The notes beneath the pieces are model-generated. The model ran no database searches, was not told the DNA's origin, and saw only the letters and a list, made by a program, of their open reading frames with translations. The position numbers and the translations under genes are program-made. Shown one piece after another: positions 52,860 through 62,020 of a stretch of DNA of 64,000 nt. This DNA comes from Bacteroides congonensis. GTDB taxonomy: Bacteria > Bacteroidota > Bacteroidia > Bacteroidales > Bacteroidaceae. Each line of letters starts with the position of its first letter. The first letter of the stretch is position 1. Location of the stretch: the NCBI RefSeq assembly GCF_900130125.1, contig NZ_FQXY01000010.1, positions 124,001-188,000 of the forward strand, in the 5' to 3' direction.

Positions 52860-54257
52860 TTATTCCCCTGCTTTCTTCCCGAATTCCGGGCCTACCCAGT
52901 TGGCCTCTTCAGAAGCTTTTCCCTGTACCCAGTCCTCATAACGGGCACGTATTTCAATCATTGTCGCTCCGGGAACCTCCGCATTCAAAGAAATCGTCAA
53001 GCGGTCTTCGCTGTTATCACGGTTACCGAATGTCGGGGCTTTCGCCCAATCGTATTCCCATACATAATATCCTTCCGGATGTGCCAGCGTCCAAAGCACA
53101 TCGGAGCAACTGCGTAATGCGGCAATAAACTTATTTCTGGTCTTTTCCGGATAAACACTGCTGACGGGTTGTTTCACCATATCCAGGAAATAACGGACAA
53201 AGATTCCCCGGAACAAAAGATTATCACCGGAATTACCCTCCCCGCTGAATACCGGATAATTGGAATCCATTTTCTTATTCACCTGATAAGAGCCGAAAGC
53301 GACAGCATTACGGAGATATTCCTCTTCACCCGTGGCATTGTAAAGTTCCAGGGCAGATGCCATGAAAGTTCCCTGATTGTAAGACAGAGCCACTTTATCC
53401 GGGTCACCCGGAGTACCGTCATCTCTGATTCCCAAGTTATCATATACCTGTCCGGTTGATGTGTCACACAGATAAGCAGTCATCCAGTTGTACACCTCTT
53501 TGGCAAAGTTGAGATAATAAGCCGCCTTATCCTCCCATCCTTCTTTGGCTTCTTTGACAGTCAGTTTGTACAGTTTCATAGCCAGAAGACAACCGGGACC
53601 GTTTGAACAAGCCATACGTGAAGCCGGCGCATCCGTTTTCCATGCCATGCCGCCTACTCCTTTATAGTCATTCTTGGCTCCCTTGATATGATCCCACATT
53701 TTCATCAGGGCGCTGTAATAGTCTTCGTCGCCCGTCAACTCGTACACCCGCAGGCAAGCCAATGCCATCCACTCCATATCATCATAGAAGTTGTTCCAGA
53801 AGTCCTTGCCACCATAACCGCAATGCTCATTCCAGTCGTCGAAGGCCGGAAGGAACGGTTTCATTATATTTTCATACAAATCGGCCTGGTAGGCAGGATC
53901 ATCCGCATGACGGATATAAGCGTCGATGACTATATCAAGCGCATGTCCCTGCGACCATCCGCCGCTGCCCCCCGTACTTGTCGGTTCTCCAGTTTCCGGT
54001 GTATTCGGTTTTTCCCAATAAATGCTTCCGCAGAAAGTATTCCGTCCGCCGGCATTCTCAAAGAAATATTTGATGTAAGTTCCTGTACTTGTATTGGCAG
54101 CATCCGTCCAGTTTACATCCGACACATATTCGCCGGATGAACTCCCTTTGTAGATGTCACTCAATTCGCCATCGTCACAGGCAATGCACATAGCCAATGT
54201 GGCAACACCGCCCAACAAGAAAGCCTTTTTCGATAATGATACTATATAGTTCTTCAT
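52860..54257 (-). CDS. GH76 endo-alpha-1,6-mannanase lipoprotein
   Basis: A 465-residue surface lipoprotein with anchor Cys27 (TLAMCIAC then DDGELSD). The (alpha/alpha)6 barrel carries the paired catalytic aspartates of family 76, Asp159-Asp160 in NNFYDDMEWMALA, and SGGWSQGHALDIVIDAY upstream. GH76 enzymes cut the alpha-1,6-mannose backbone of yeast mannan. A lipid anchor suggests action at the cell surface, before import through the adjacent SusC/D. It lies 14 nt downstream of the SusE-like gene. Some GH76 enzymes have other targets, but the GH92 gene in the locus supports mannan. Confidence 0.92.
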   Translation of the reverse strand: MKNYIVSLSKKAFLLGGVATLAMCIACDDGELSDIYKGSSSGEYVSDVNWTDAANTSTGTYIKYFFENAGGRNTFCGSIYWEKPNTPETGEPTSTGGSGGWSQGHALDIVIDAYIRHADDPAYQADLYENIMKPFLPAFDDWNEHCGYGGKDFWNNFYDDMEWMALACLRVYELTGDEDYYSALMKMWDHIKGAKNDYKGVGGMAWKTDAPASRMACSNGPGCLLAMKLYKLTVKEAKEGWEDKAAYYLNFAKEVYNWMTAYLCDTSTGQVYDNLGIRDDGTPGDPDKVALSYNQGTFMASALELYNATGEEEYLRNAVAFGSYQVNKKMDSNYPVFSGEGNSGDNLLFRGIFVRYFLDMVKQPVSSVYPEKTRNKFIAALRSCSDVLWTLAHPEGYYVWEYDWAKAPTFGNRDNSEDRLTISLNAEVPGATMIEIRARYEDWVQGKASEEANWVGPEFGKKAGE

Positions 54258-54271
54258 ATTATTATTCAGTT

Positions 54272-55519
54272 TTAATCTTCATTTGTTTCTGAAGCTACCC
54301 ACCGATGAGTATAAACTCCAAATTCAGCATTGAAATAAAGGGTGACATCCGTTTTCACCGTTGCGTAAAAGACTTCGTTCTGCTCGCTACCCCATTGAAG
54401 CAGTTCGTCACAGAAACGGAAACTGTAATCCCAAGGATCCGTACCTAGTGCCAGTTGATATAAATTATAATAGCTGTTATCAGTATCCAAATGCGGTTGC
54501 CCTTTATCTCTGTCCTTGTGTCCCCAACGATAAGTGGTTCCGTTTATCTCCATCTTAAAGCTATGGCGCGTTTCACCGCTTCCTGCCCAGCCTTCTTTCT
54601 TTTTCCGGGCTATATAATCTCTCACGCCCCATTTACCATATCCCTGATAATCGAAGTTCTTTCTATATCCTCCCGAATGGTTGTAGAGATAGACTTCCCC
54701 GATTTCATCATAACTGATTGTCTGTTCGCCCATATTGATTGTAATGCGATAAATAGCTGATGCAGGAACTGTCACCGCATATTCCTCACCGTCATTACGT
54801 TCACGCAACATTCCGTTTCCATCCACATAATAATAACATTTACGTCCTTCGACAGTAGACATGAATACAAATGGCTGGTCGGCTTTCAACTGAGTGAAAG
54901 ATTGATAGATTCCTTCATTCTGGCGAAGCATCTGCTGTGCAACTGATTCGTCTCCATCATCTTCCGTACCTATACCAGTAATGTAAACCGGCTCATTTTC
55001 CGAAGGCATATCATCAATACCGTCCATCATAAATATCACGAAATAACCTTCCAACGTACTGAGTGCCTGGTCAAGCCCACAATAAGCACGTACTTTCCAA
55101 CGCAACGTCCCGTTCGTATTGCAACGGAACTTGGCAAGTTTGCCAATCGTATTTACCTGATAATGCGTCAAGGTTAGCTGAGGCTCCAAGCCGTTATTGT
55201 CGGAAAAGATGGTTTCTACCGGCTTTGTAAAATCACCACCGACAGTATCTATCAATACTTCGTAACGATATACTGTATTACCATGTTTCTCGGTAGGCGT
55301 CCATTTCAGAATGATGTCCGTCAGCGAAGCTCCCGAAAGCACCACACGTTCACCGCTTGCCATAGCATCCATCGTACGGACAGGTTCTGGCGGAACAATC
55401 GCTTCATAATCGTCCGGATCGAATCCCGGATTCAGTTCATTGTCACAAGCCGTCACTCCGATAAGAAAAAACAGCAGGGCAAATTTGATTAGTTTCTTTG
55501 TTATCATATTGTTTCTCAT
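54272..55519 (-). CDS. SusE/SusF-like surface glycan-binding lipoprotein
   Basis: A 415-residue lipoprotein, with signal to the anchor in FLIGVTAC followed by DNELNPGFDPDD. Met at 55507 is an equally good start. The N-terminal Ig-like domain (about 45-150, VLSGASLTDIILKWTPTEKHGNTVYRYEVLID) resembles the SusE N domain. The rest has beta-sandwich features with aromatic stretches (YLYNHSGGYRKNFDYQGYGKWG, FKMEINGTTYRWGHKD) suitable for sugar stacking. It sits between a LamG lipoprotein and the GH76 gene in one operon, so mannan capture is the likely role. I assign it by position and domain pattern, not by strong family identity. Confidence 0.75.
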   Translation of the reverse strand: MRNNMITKKLIKFALLFFLIGVTACDNELNPGFDPDDYEAIVPPEPVRTMDAMASGERVVLSGASLTDIILKWTPTEKHGNTVYRYEVLIDTVGGDFTKPVETIFSDNNGLEPQLTLTHYQVNTIGKLAKFRCNTNGTLRWKVRAYCGLDQALSTLEGYFVIFMMDGIDDMPSENEPVYITGIGTEDDGDESVAQQMLRQNEGIYQSFTQLKADQPFVFMSTVEGRKCYYYVDGNGMLRERNDGEEYAVTVPASAIYRITINMGEQTISYDEIGEVYLYNHSGGYRKNFDYQGYGKWGVRDYIARKKKEGWAGSGETRHSFKMEINGTTYRWGHKDRDKGQPHLDTDNSYYNLYQLALGTDPWDYSFRFCDELLQWGSEQNEVFYATVKTDVTLYFNAEFGVYTHRWVASETNED

Positions 55520-55537
55520 ATTATTATATTCCTTGTT

Positions 55538-57508
55538 TTAGTATGAATGAGGACATTCAATCGGGTCAAAACGGCTCTTGTCTCCACCATAAGTTGCCGG
55601 TAAAGTTGATTTTTCAAAACCTTTTTCTTCATTTCCAAAAGCCTGCCTGTAAACATAGCCATCCAAGTCTGAGCCACCACTACCCCAGTTCTCAAATTTT
55701 TCTGTTTCTCCGGTTCCTTTGGAAAGCACCCAATAGCCAATCAAATCCTGATTTTCTCTTGCTTCCTCTTTGGTGAAAAGCTTGCACAAGTCTCGTTTGA
55801 TCTCCGCTTCCGTACGAATCGTTTTCCACATTCTGGCCTGATACACCTTACAGTTAGCATATCTCCAGTTGTCTCCTGATCTTCCTATTAACAAAGCCTT
55901 ATCTCCTCCACCCATATCTGCGAGATTCAATGTATGATTAGGTTCTGCATCAGCGTAATTGCCGGCAGGCTCCAATTCCTCTTTGACTCCATTAATATAC
56001 ATAGTATAAGCATCTTTTGCCTTAGACTGACTACCGTCATATACCACAGCTATGTGATACCACTTCCCGTTATTCTGCCGGTCCGAGCCCATAATCTGTT
56101 TACTTCTGAAACGGGGGTCACCATCTGCCTTAATCTTCTTGGTGGCCAATTCAAAACGCAAACTAGTATCTTTTCCACCTTCACAACGAAGTAGGAATAC
56201 ACTCTCCAAACCGATAAACGACTGCAAAGAGCGAGACGAGGTCGGATAGAAAACAATCTCAAAAGTCAGCTTATCCGTACTTTTCACCCATGCCCCTTCA
56301 GCTGTTTCTGCATATTTTTTGATATCAATATGTAAATATCGGTCCTGTTCCAATCTGGAAGCCACAGCATTGACAGTTACCGGTAATTCCAGTTTTTGCC
56401 CCGCATCGTCTGTTATCGTCAAAACAGTTGTTCCCATCCATCTTGCTTTTACCGTAAGCTTCCCTGTTTCATCTATAGTTGCAGATTCCAAACACTTCAA
56501 ATTGTCTTCTGATAAATCAACCAATTTATATCCACCATTTCCACGGGATACAGTCACCTCTTTAGATACTTCAAATCCATTTAGAAATAACGAAGTTGCA
56601 TTATCTTCCAACTTAATTTCGTATGGATTGACTTTCACCGCAATTTCTTTTGACGAACCTTTCTGGTCGGTCACAATCACCTTTACATCCCCTCTTGCTT
56701 TCGGCTTCAGCGTAATCAGATTCTCTTTTTCAGTAGCTTCTACAATGGTAGCTTCCGTAGTCGGTTCGCCGTCTCCCACCTGATAAGTAAAGCTATATCC
56801 GCCATTCCCTTTCTCAATCGCTATATACTGAGACTCAGCATCCGGCTCCGCAAAAACTGCTTCATTGGTTTTCAACGTCAAGTCAACGATATTCACCACC
56901 ACAGGAATAACTACCGTCTTGCCTTTCTTATCAGTAACCGTAATATTTACGGGTTCTGTTCCTGTTTCAAATTTGGCGGTTACGGGGAATACCTGACCGG
57001 AAAGCTCGCCCACTTCGATATACTTGTCAGTGCCTTCGGGAATAGAAATCTCATAATCACCGTTACCCGTCAGGATTTTCACCATTCGTTTTTCACCGAT
57101 AAACAAGTCGAAGCCTTCTTCCGGTACATCTGCCGTCAAGTCCCAGAGTTTGGCAACCTGAACTTGGATTCTAGCTACTTTCTTGCGTCCGTCTACTACC
57201 AATACAGTTGTTTCGATGCGGTTATTTTCTTCAAGATGGCTATTCTCCGTTGCTTTAATTGTTACTTTATTACCATTGATGACAGCCGTCGCGACACTTT
57301 CATCAAATGGTTTCACATAATAATCTCCATTACCGGAAGTAATACCTACCGTAATTTCGTCTCCTTGCAGTAGTGTCACCGAGTTATTATCGACCACCAA
57401 ATCTGTCGCCGGCTTCACTTCCTGTTCTTCTTTATCATCACTACACGAAACCATAAAAAATGGAAGGGTCAATGCTGATAGGAATAAAAAACTAAGTTTC
57501 CTTTTCAT
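55538..57508 (-). CDS. LamG-domain surface lipoprotein, first gene of mannan operon
   Basis: A 656-residue lipoprotein. The frame opens at 57547, but the start at 57508 gives signal MKRKLSFLFLSALTLPFFMVSC followed by SDDKEEQE. Four Ig-like repeats carry the motif GNGDY/GNGGY (GNGDYYVKP, GNGDYEISI, GNGGYSFTY, GNGGYKLVD). A concanavalin/LamG module follows (about 405-655; LTFEIVFYPTSSRSLQSF, GKWYHIAVVYDG, CKVYQARMWKTI). It has the same architecture as the last gene of the operon (46045-47598), with two more repeats. Transcription probably starts near 57563 from the promoter at 57570-57598. Confidence 0.85.
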   Translation of the reverse strand: MKRKLSFLFLSALTLPFFMVSCSDDKEEQEVKPATDLVVDNNSVTLLQGDEITVGITSGNGDYYVKPFDESVATAVINGNKVTIKATENSHLEENNRIETTVLVVDGRKKVARIQVQVAKLWDLTADVPEEGFDLFIGEKRMVKILTGNGDYEISIPEGTDKYIEVGELSGQVFPVTAKFETGTEPVNITVTDKKGKTVVIPVVVNIVDLTLKTNEAVFAEPDAESQYIAIEKGNGGYSFTYQVGDGEPTTEATIVEATEKENLITLKPKARGDVKVIVTDQKGSSKEIAVKVNPYEIKLEDNATSLFLNGFEVSKEVTVSRGNGGYKLVDLSEDNLKCLESATIDETGKLTVKARWMGTTVLTITDDAGQKLELPVTVNAVASRLEQDRYLHIDIKKYAETAEGAWVKSTDKLTFEIVFYPTSSRSLQSFIGLESVFLLRCEGGKDTSLRFELATKKIKADGDPRFRSKQIMGSDRQNNGKWYHIAVVYDGSQSKAKDAYTMYINGVKEELEPAGNYADAEPNHTLNLADMGGGDKALLIGRSGDNWRYANCKVYQARMWKTIRTEAEIKRDLCKLFTKEEARENQDLIGYWVLSKGTGETEKFENWGSGGSDLDGYVYRQAFGNEEKGFEKSTLPATYGGDKSRFDPIECPHSY

Positions 57509-57547
57509 TAGATTAAAGATTAATAAATTAATACTTTTCAAGTTCAT

Positions 57548-57769
57548 CTACTTAAAAATTTCGATGAAGCAAAGATAAAATCACTAAACTCTACCAAAAG
57601 AAATCCAACTGCACTTTTTTACCTTTTGGCACGGATACTTACCATATTAACACGGAAATTTACTTCCTCTTTTTCTATCTTAAACATACGTCAGAACATG
57701 TTACAGAGCCGTTTCTCATCCTCAAAAGGCAGAAGAAAGCGAAAGCCGGAGCAAGCACCCTGCCACAGG
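57548..57769 (-). promoter_or_regulatory. Promoter region of the mannan operon
   Basis: On the minus strand TTTG (complement 57595-57598) and TATCTTTG (complement 57570-57577) are 17 nt apart and form a good two-box promoter. No strong terminator for the upstream regulator gene is seen between 57600 and 57769. Confidence 0.65.
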
Positions 57770-60700
57770 TTACTGCCGGACTTCTTCCAAATGTTTCATC
57801 CGAAACTCTTTTGGCGTGCACCCGTACTTTTCACGGAATACTTTGAAGAAAGTTACCTTATTGGAGAACCCGGAATCGAACACGATTTCATCAATCGTCT
57901 TTTTAGTCGTCAACAGTAAATCCTTCGCGATATGCAAACGACATTCCTTTATCAAATCCGTCGGACTGTCTTCGCCTATTTCTTCCATTTTCCGGTACAG
58001 GCTGCGCGGACTGATTGCCAGCCGGTCGGCAATATAACGGGGAGTCAGTTCTTTGTTCGTTATGTTATCATTGATAATCTTCAGAACAGACTGAAGGAAT
58101 TTCTTCGACTCCTTATGCGTCAGCTTGCCGTCCGACTTTTCAAAAGAACTGATAGGAGAACTGAAGTAGTTCTTCAGCACTTCTTTCCGTTCCATCACCT
58201 GCCCCACCGATATACGGAGATATTCTGCATTAAACGGTTTCGTGATATACATCTCCGCACCTGCCGAAAGCGCCGCCATCTGTTCTTCCATCTCATGCCG
58301 CCCGGATACGATTATAATAGGGATATGAGCCGTTTCCTTCACCGCTTTAATCCGTTTCGTGAGCTCAATGCCACTGATTCCCGGCATCATGACATCACAG
58401 ATTATCACGTTCGGATACACTTCGTTCATCACCTGTTCCACCCGTTCGGGGTCTTGCAGGGTGACTACATTAAAATCACCGGAGAAGATTTCTCCGATAA
58501 ACCACAGCATCTCTATCTCATCATCGACCACCAGTAAAGTAGGGCGCATCTTATCAAATTCATAATGAGGAAGTTTCAGGATAGATTGCGTATCTATCTT
58601 CGGGATATATTCCGCAGTAATCCGTTTTGTTGCCGGCACTCCGACGGTCGGTTCCATGACGGGCAGGGTCAATGTGAACATCACCCATCCGTCAGAGGTA
58701 TTTTCCACTTTCAGCGTACCGTTCAGCAACTTCGCCATATTGTATGAGATGGCAAGTCCGAGTCCGTTGCGGGAGAAGTTCTTCTCGTCCTGATTCTCGA
58801 AGTTATCCAAAATAGAATAACGGTTGAAAATATGCTGAAAGTCTTTCTCCTTGATGGTGCTTCCTTCATTGGCTACGCGGAGCACTAATAGTCCTTCTCC
58901 GGTTGTATCCACTTCAATCTTAATGCTCAGCCCATCGGGAGTATATTTGAATGCATTCGAAATCAGGTTGATAATAATCGTATTCAGAAAACCTTTGTCC
59001 GAGTTCCAGGACACGTGTTCGGGTATCTTGCTCAGGAAAGTAATGTTCCTGGATTTCGCCATTTCAACAAAGGTTTTAGCTATACCCTTCACGATGGACG
59101 ATACATTTAACGTTTCGATGCGCACTTCCCTGTTACCTGTCTCGATACGGCGGAATTCAATCAGTTCATGAATCAGATTATTCAGACGTTCGGCGTTGGT
59201 TTGAATCATCTGCACGTAGTCTACTACAAATTTACTTAGTCCGTTGGATGAAAGGATTCGTCCGCAGGGGCCGTAAATCAAGGTCAGTGGAGTGCAGAAT
59301 TCATGGGCGATATTGGTAAAGAAGCGGAGTTTGGATTCAAAGACATTCTTTTGGTGGCGTTTCTCTATTTCGTTCAGCAATTCCTGCTTTTTGCGTTTGG
59401 AACGCAGAATAAACGAACGCATCAACAAAGCAACTATCAAAAGCAGGCACAAGGCGTAAATCAGATACGCCCACCAGGACGCATACCACGGGTCGCCGAT
59501 ACGGATAACCAAGGAATAGACATCGCTTTCCTTATCAAAGACACTATTATAATATTTCACCAGCAACGTATATTCGCCGGGAGCCATATTCGTAAAAGAG
59601 ACTCCGCTCTCCGAACCGTTGTTCACCCATTGGTCACTTAGCCCTTTCAGTTTATAGAAATAGGTACAGTTGTTGCCATTCAGATAGTCCACAGAGGCAA
59701 AGGAGACTGAGAAGAAGTTTTGGTCGTACTGCAAGTTGAGGACTTCCGTGCCCTTTTTCCGGGTGAGAAATTCACCCAGGTTATATTGCTCACCGAAGAT
59801 AGACAGTTTGTCGAAATAGACGGGCGGCATATAAAGCTGCTCGGGACGGCCGTCTGCACGGATGGCTACGAATCCATTGATTCCGCCAAAGAACAGTGTA
59901 CCCGTTTGAGGGTCACGATAGGCTGCTCCGTCGCTGAACTCTACCACTTTCAAGCCATCACCGAAGCCATACGAACGGAAAATATTCCGCCGGGTATCGA
60001 AATTGATTAATCCCAGGTTGGTGCTTAACCAAAAGTTATCGGGCGAGTTTTTGAGAATGGCATGAATGGTGTTGTTCAGGAAGCCATTCTTAGCGTTAAA
60101 GAGTTGATAAGAAGTCTCTGAGGTATATTTTATCAGTCCGTAACTCGTGCCAAAAAGATAATTGTTGCTGCTGTCTTTGCTGATAGCCAATATATTATTC
60201 AGTGTCATGTTCTCATATTTGTGAGTAGACATAGGCTCCAGTCCGTTCGTTGTCTCATTAAAGCGGAACACCCCGTATCCTCTATTGCCAAAGAGCAGGC
60301 GGGAGTCATTCTCCGCATGGATAGTAAAGAAATAGTTCGATCCCAGTTCGCCATCGTTGATAACATAACGTTGTGCGTCTACAATGACCGGATTGTCCGG
60401 TGTCCCGGTAATACGGGCTTTCACCACTCCCATTCCGACACTTGCCAACCATAGTTCGGAACCGGCTGTTTCGTAAATATCGTGTATGTACTTGAAGTCT
60501 TCGCCCGCTACTTGAACCGGGATATTTTTGATACGCTTTTCCTTGTACGAGTAGTAGTTCAAACCTTCCTCATCGCCTATCCAAAGCAGGTTCCGGTGGC
60601 TTTTGGCAAAACAATAGACAGCGTTGCTTCCTAACGGGCTGTTGGAAGTGGTCAGTATCTCCGCCCGGCAGTCGGAAATATTCTTATCGACTTCATAATC

Positions 60701-61810
60701 GTAGATTTTAAGAATGCCGTTTCCCTTTGTGCCTATCCAAAACGTACGGTCGTCATCCAGGTATAGCGCACGTACGGGACGTTCTATCTTCTCACTGTAA
60801 TTGCTCAGCACCGTTGATTTGATGGAATAGAGAGGGTTGGAATAAAGATAAACGCCCTGTCCGTCCGTACCTATCCACACAATATCCTGAAAGCGGTCTT
60901 TCTTGAGACAGAACACGCCGCTATTAATGGGCAATGGCTGAATCTGCCAGGTATTCGCTTCCTTTTGTTTCTCTAACAGCAGAATACCATCCATCAGGAA
61001 GCCGACAAAGAAGCTGTCGTGGTAATGTACGATGGAAGATATTTTGCCGCGCGCCTGTATCTCTTTGCCCAGATTGGCTATGAACTCATTCTTCCTGGTC
61101 GGGATGTGGAAGGCGTAGAAGTTATAATCCTTGTCTATATAATAAAGGGATTGTTCATCGTTAAAGCAGTAAAGCAATGAAGTATGATACTGCAAGCTGG
61201 TTTTCTGCGGCAGTAAGGTAATATCCCCTGAGACGGCTTCCTGCTGAATGTCATAACAACGGTTGTATCCTTTCATCACTACCCACATACGGTTGTTGCC
61301 GTCGATGAAGAAGTCAACAATGTCCGAAATAGGAATTCCTGTGATATTGATTTTCTTGAAAACGCCTTCGTTCTTATGATAATAGTAGATGCAGTTGCTA
61401 TCCTGGATAATGAACAGATTGCCGTTGTTATCCTTGTTCATAAAGAAAAGTTTCTGAAACTCGTTGTAGTGTGTGAGCGTATTGGTTCGCCGGTCAAGGC
61501 GGTTCAGTCCATAGTACGTCTGAATCCAGTAAATCTCGTCACCGGTATATACGATATTGTCAATCAGGTTACCGGATAAGTAATCTTCCTTGTCTCGTGT
61601 CTTAAATTCTTCGATTTCCTGTCCATCATAAATATTCAGTCCGTCACAGGTGCCTATCCACATCAGTCCGCGTTCGTCCTGGCACAGAGATGTAATCGAA
61701 CTGTTGGACATATATTCCTTATCCGCAATCTGCTTCAAGTTATAGGCAGAAACCGTATGTATCAACAGGTTAAGGATGAAAATAAGTATAAAAACAAATG
61801 GTCTGTTCAT
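57770..61810 (-). CDS. Hybrid two-component system regulator of the mannan PUL
   Basis: A 1346-residue sensor-regulator with a signal peptide (to about 22), Reg_prop propeller repeats (LMWIGTCDGLNIYDG, IVWIGTDGQGVYLYS, TFWIGTKGNGILKIYD), a Y_Y_Y domain (to about 775) and one membrane helix (about 780-800). The HisKA histidine is His836, and the H box reads AHEFCTPLTL, with Cys in place of the usual Arg. An ATPase domain, a receiver with Asp1139 (ICDVMMPGISG) and a C-terminal AraC domain follow (LAISPRSLYRKMEEIGEDSPTDLI). It lies between the operon it probably activates and the divergent GH92 gene. Its own -7 box is at 61841-61848. Confidence 0.95.
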   Translation of the reverse strand: MNRPFVFILIFILNLLIHTVSAYNLKQIADKEYMSNSSITSLCQDERGLMWIGTCDGLNIYDGQEIEEFKTRDKEDYLSGNLIDNIVYTGDEIYWIQTYYGLNRLDRRTNTLTHYNEFQKLFFMNKDNNGNLFIIQDSNCIYYYHKNEGVFKKINITGIPISDIVDFFIDGNNRMWVVMKGYNRCYDIQQEAVSGDITLLPQKTSLQYHTSLLYCFNDEQSLYYIDKDYNFYAFHIPTRKNEFIANLGKEIQARGKISSIVHYHDSFFVGFLMDGILLLEKQKEANTWQIQPLPINSGVFCLKKDRFQDIVWIGTDGQGVYLYSNPLYSIKSTVLSNYSEKIERPVRALYLDDDRTFWIGTKGNGILKIYDYEVDKNISDCRAEILTTSNSPLGSNAVYCFAKSHRNLLWIGDEEGLNYYSYKEKRIKNIPVQVAGEDFKYIHDIYETAGSELWLASVGMGVVKARITGTPDNPVIVDAQRYVINDGELGSNYFFTIHAENDSRLLFGNRGYGVFRFNETTNGLEPMSTHKYENMTLNNILAISKDSSNNYLFGTSYGLIKYTSETSYQLFNAKNGFLNNTIHAILKNSPDNFWLSTNLGLINFDTRRNIFRSYGFGDGLKVVEFSDGAAYRDPQTGTLFFGGINGFVAIRADGRPEQLYMPPVYFDKLSIFGEQYNLGEFLTRKKGTEVLNLQYDQNFFSVSFASVDYLNGNNCTYFYKLKGLSDQWVNNGSESGVSFTNMAPGEYTLLVKYYNSVFDKESDVYSLVIRIGDPWYASWWAYLIYALCLLLIVALLMRSFILRSKRKKQELLNEIEKRHQKNVFESKLRFFTNIAHEFCTPLTLIYGPCGRILSSNGLSKFVVDYVQMIQTNAERLNNLIHELIEFRRIETGNREVRIETLNVSSIVKGIAKTFVEMAKSRNITFLSKIPEHVSWNSDKGFLNTIIINLISNAFKYTPDGLSIKIEVDTTGEGLLVLRVANEGSTIKEKDFQHIFNRYSILDNFENQDEKNFSRNGLGLAISYNMAKLLNGTLKVENTSDGWVMFTLTLPVMEPTVGVPATKRITAEYIPKIDTQSILKLPHYEFDKMRPTLLVVDDEIEMLWFIGEIFSGDFNVVTLQDPERVEQVMNEVYPNVIICDVMMPGISGIELTKRIKAVKETAHIPIIIVSGRHEMEEQMAALSAGAEMYITKPFNAEYLRISVGQVMERKEVLKNYFSSPISSFEKSDGKLTHKESKKFLQSVLKIINDNITNKELTPRYIADRLAISPRSLYRKMEEIGEDSPTDLIKECRLHIAKDLLLTTKKTIDEIVFDSGFSNKVTFFKVFREKYGCTPKEFRMKHLEEVRQ

Positions 61811-61840
61811 AGCGTGTCATTCTTAGATTTGATATATGAC

Positions 61841-61848
61841 AAAGGTAA
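61841..61848 (-). promoter_or_regulatory. -7 promoter box for the mannan regulator
   Basis: CAAAGGTA on the plus strand gives TACCTTTG on the minus strand, 31 nt before the ATG at 61810. Confidence 0.55.
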
Positions 61849-61894
61849 ACAAAAAAACATTTCGCACTTTTTTTTGGCAGGGATATAGGTAAGG

Positions 61895-61925
61895 ATTAGC
61901 GCCATAGTGGTTAACATTAGCGCCA
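61895..61925. promoter_or_regulatory. Paired direct repeat ATTAGCGCCA, candidate regulator site
   Basis: ATTAGCGCCA occurs at 61895-61904 and again at 61916-61925, exactly 21 bp apart (two helical turns). It lies between the regulator and the GH92 gene, as expected for a dimeric AraC-type activator site. The half TGGTTAA (61908-61914) between them weakly resembles the reverse complement. Confidence 0.45.
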
Positions 61926-62020
61926 ACAGGTGATTTCTCCTTTCCATTCCTGAGAGCACATTCCTTTTCTCCCTATTTTCGTCGTAGAAATTATTTTCAA
62001 ATCTATAAATTCATTTGTTC

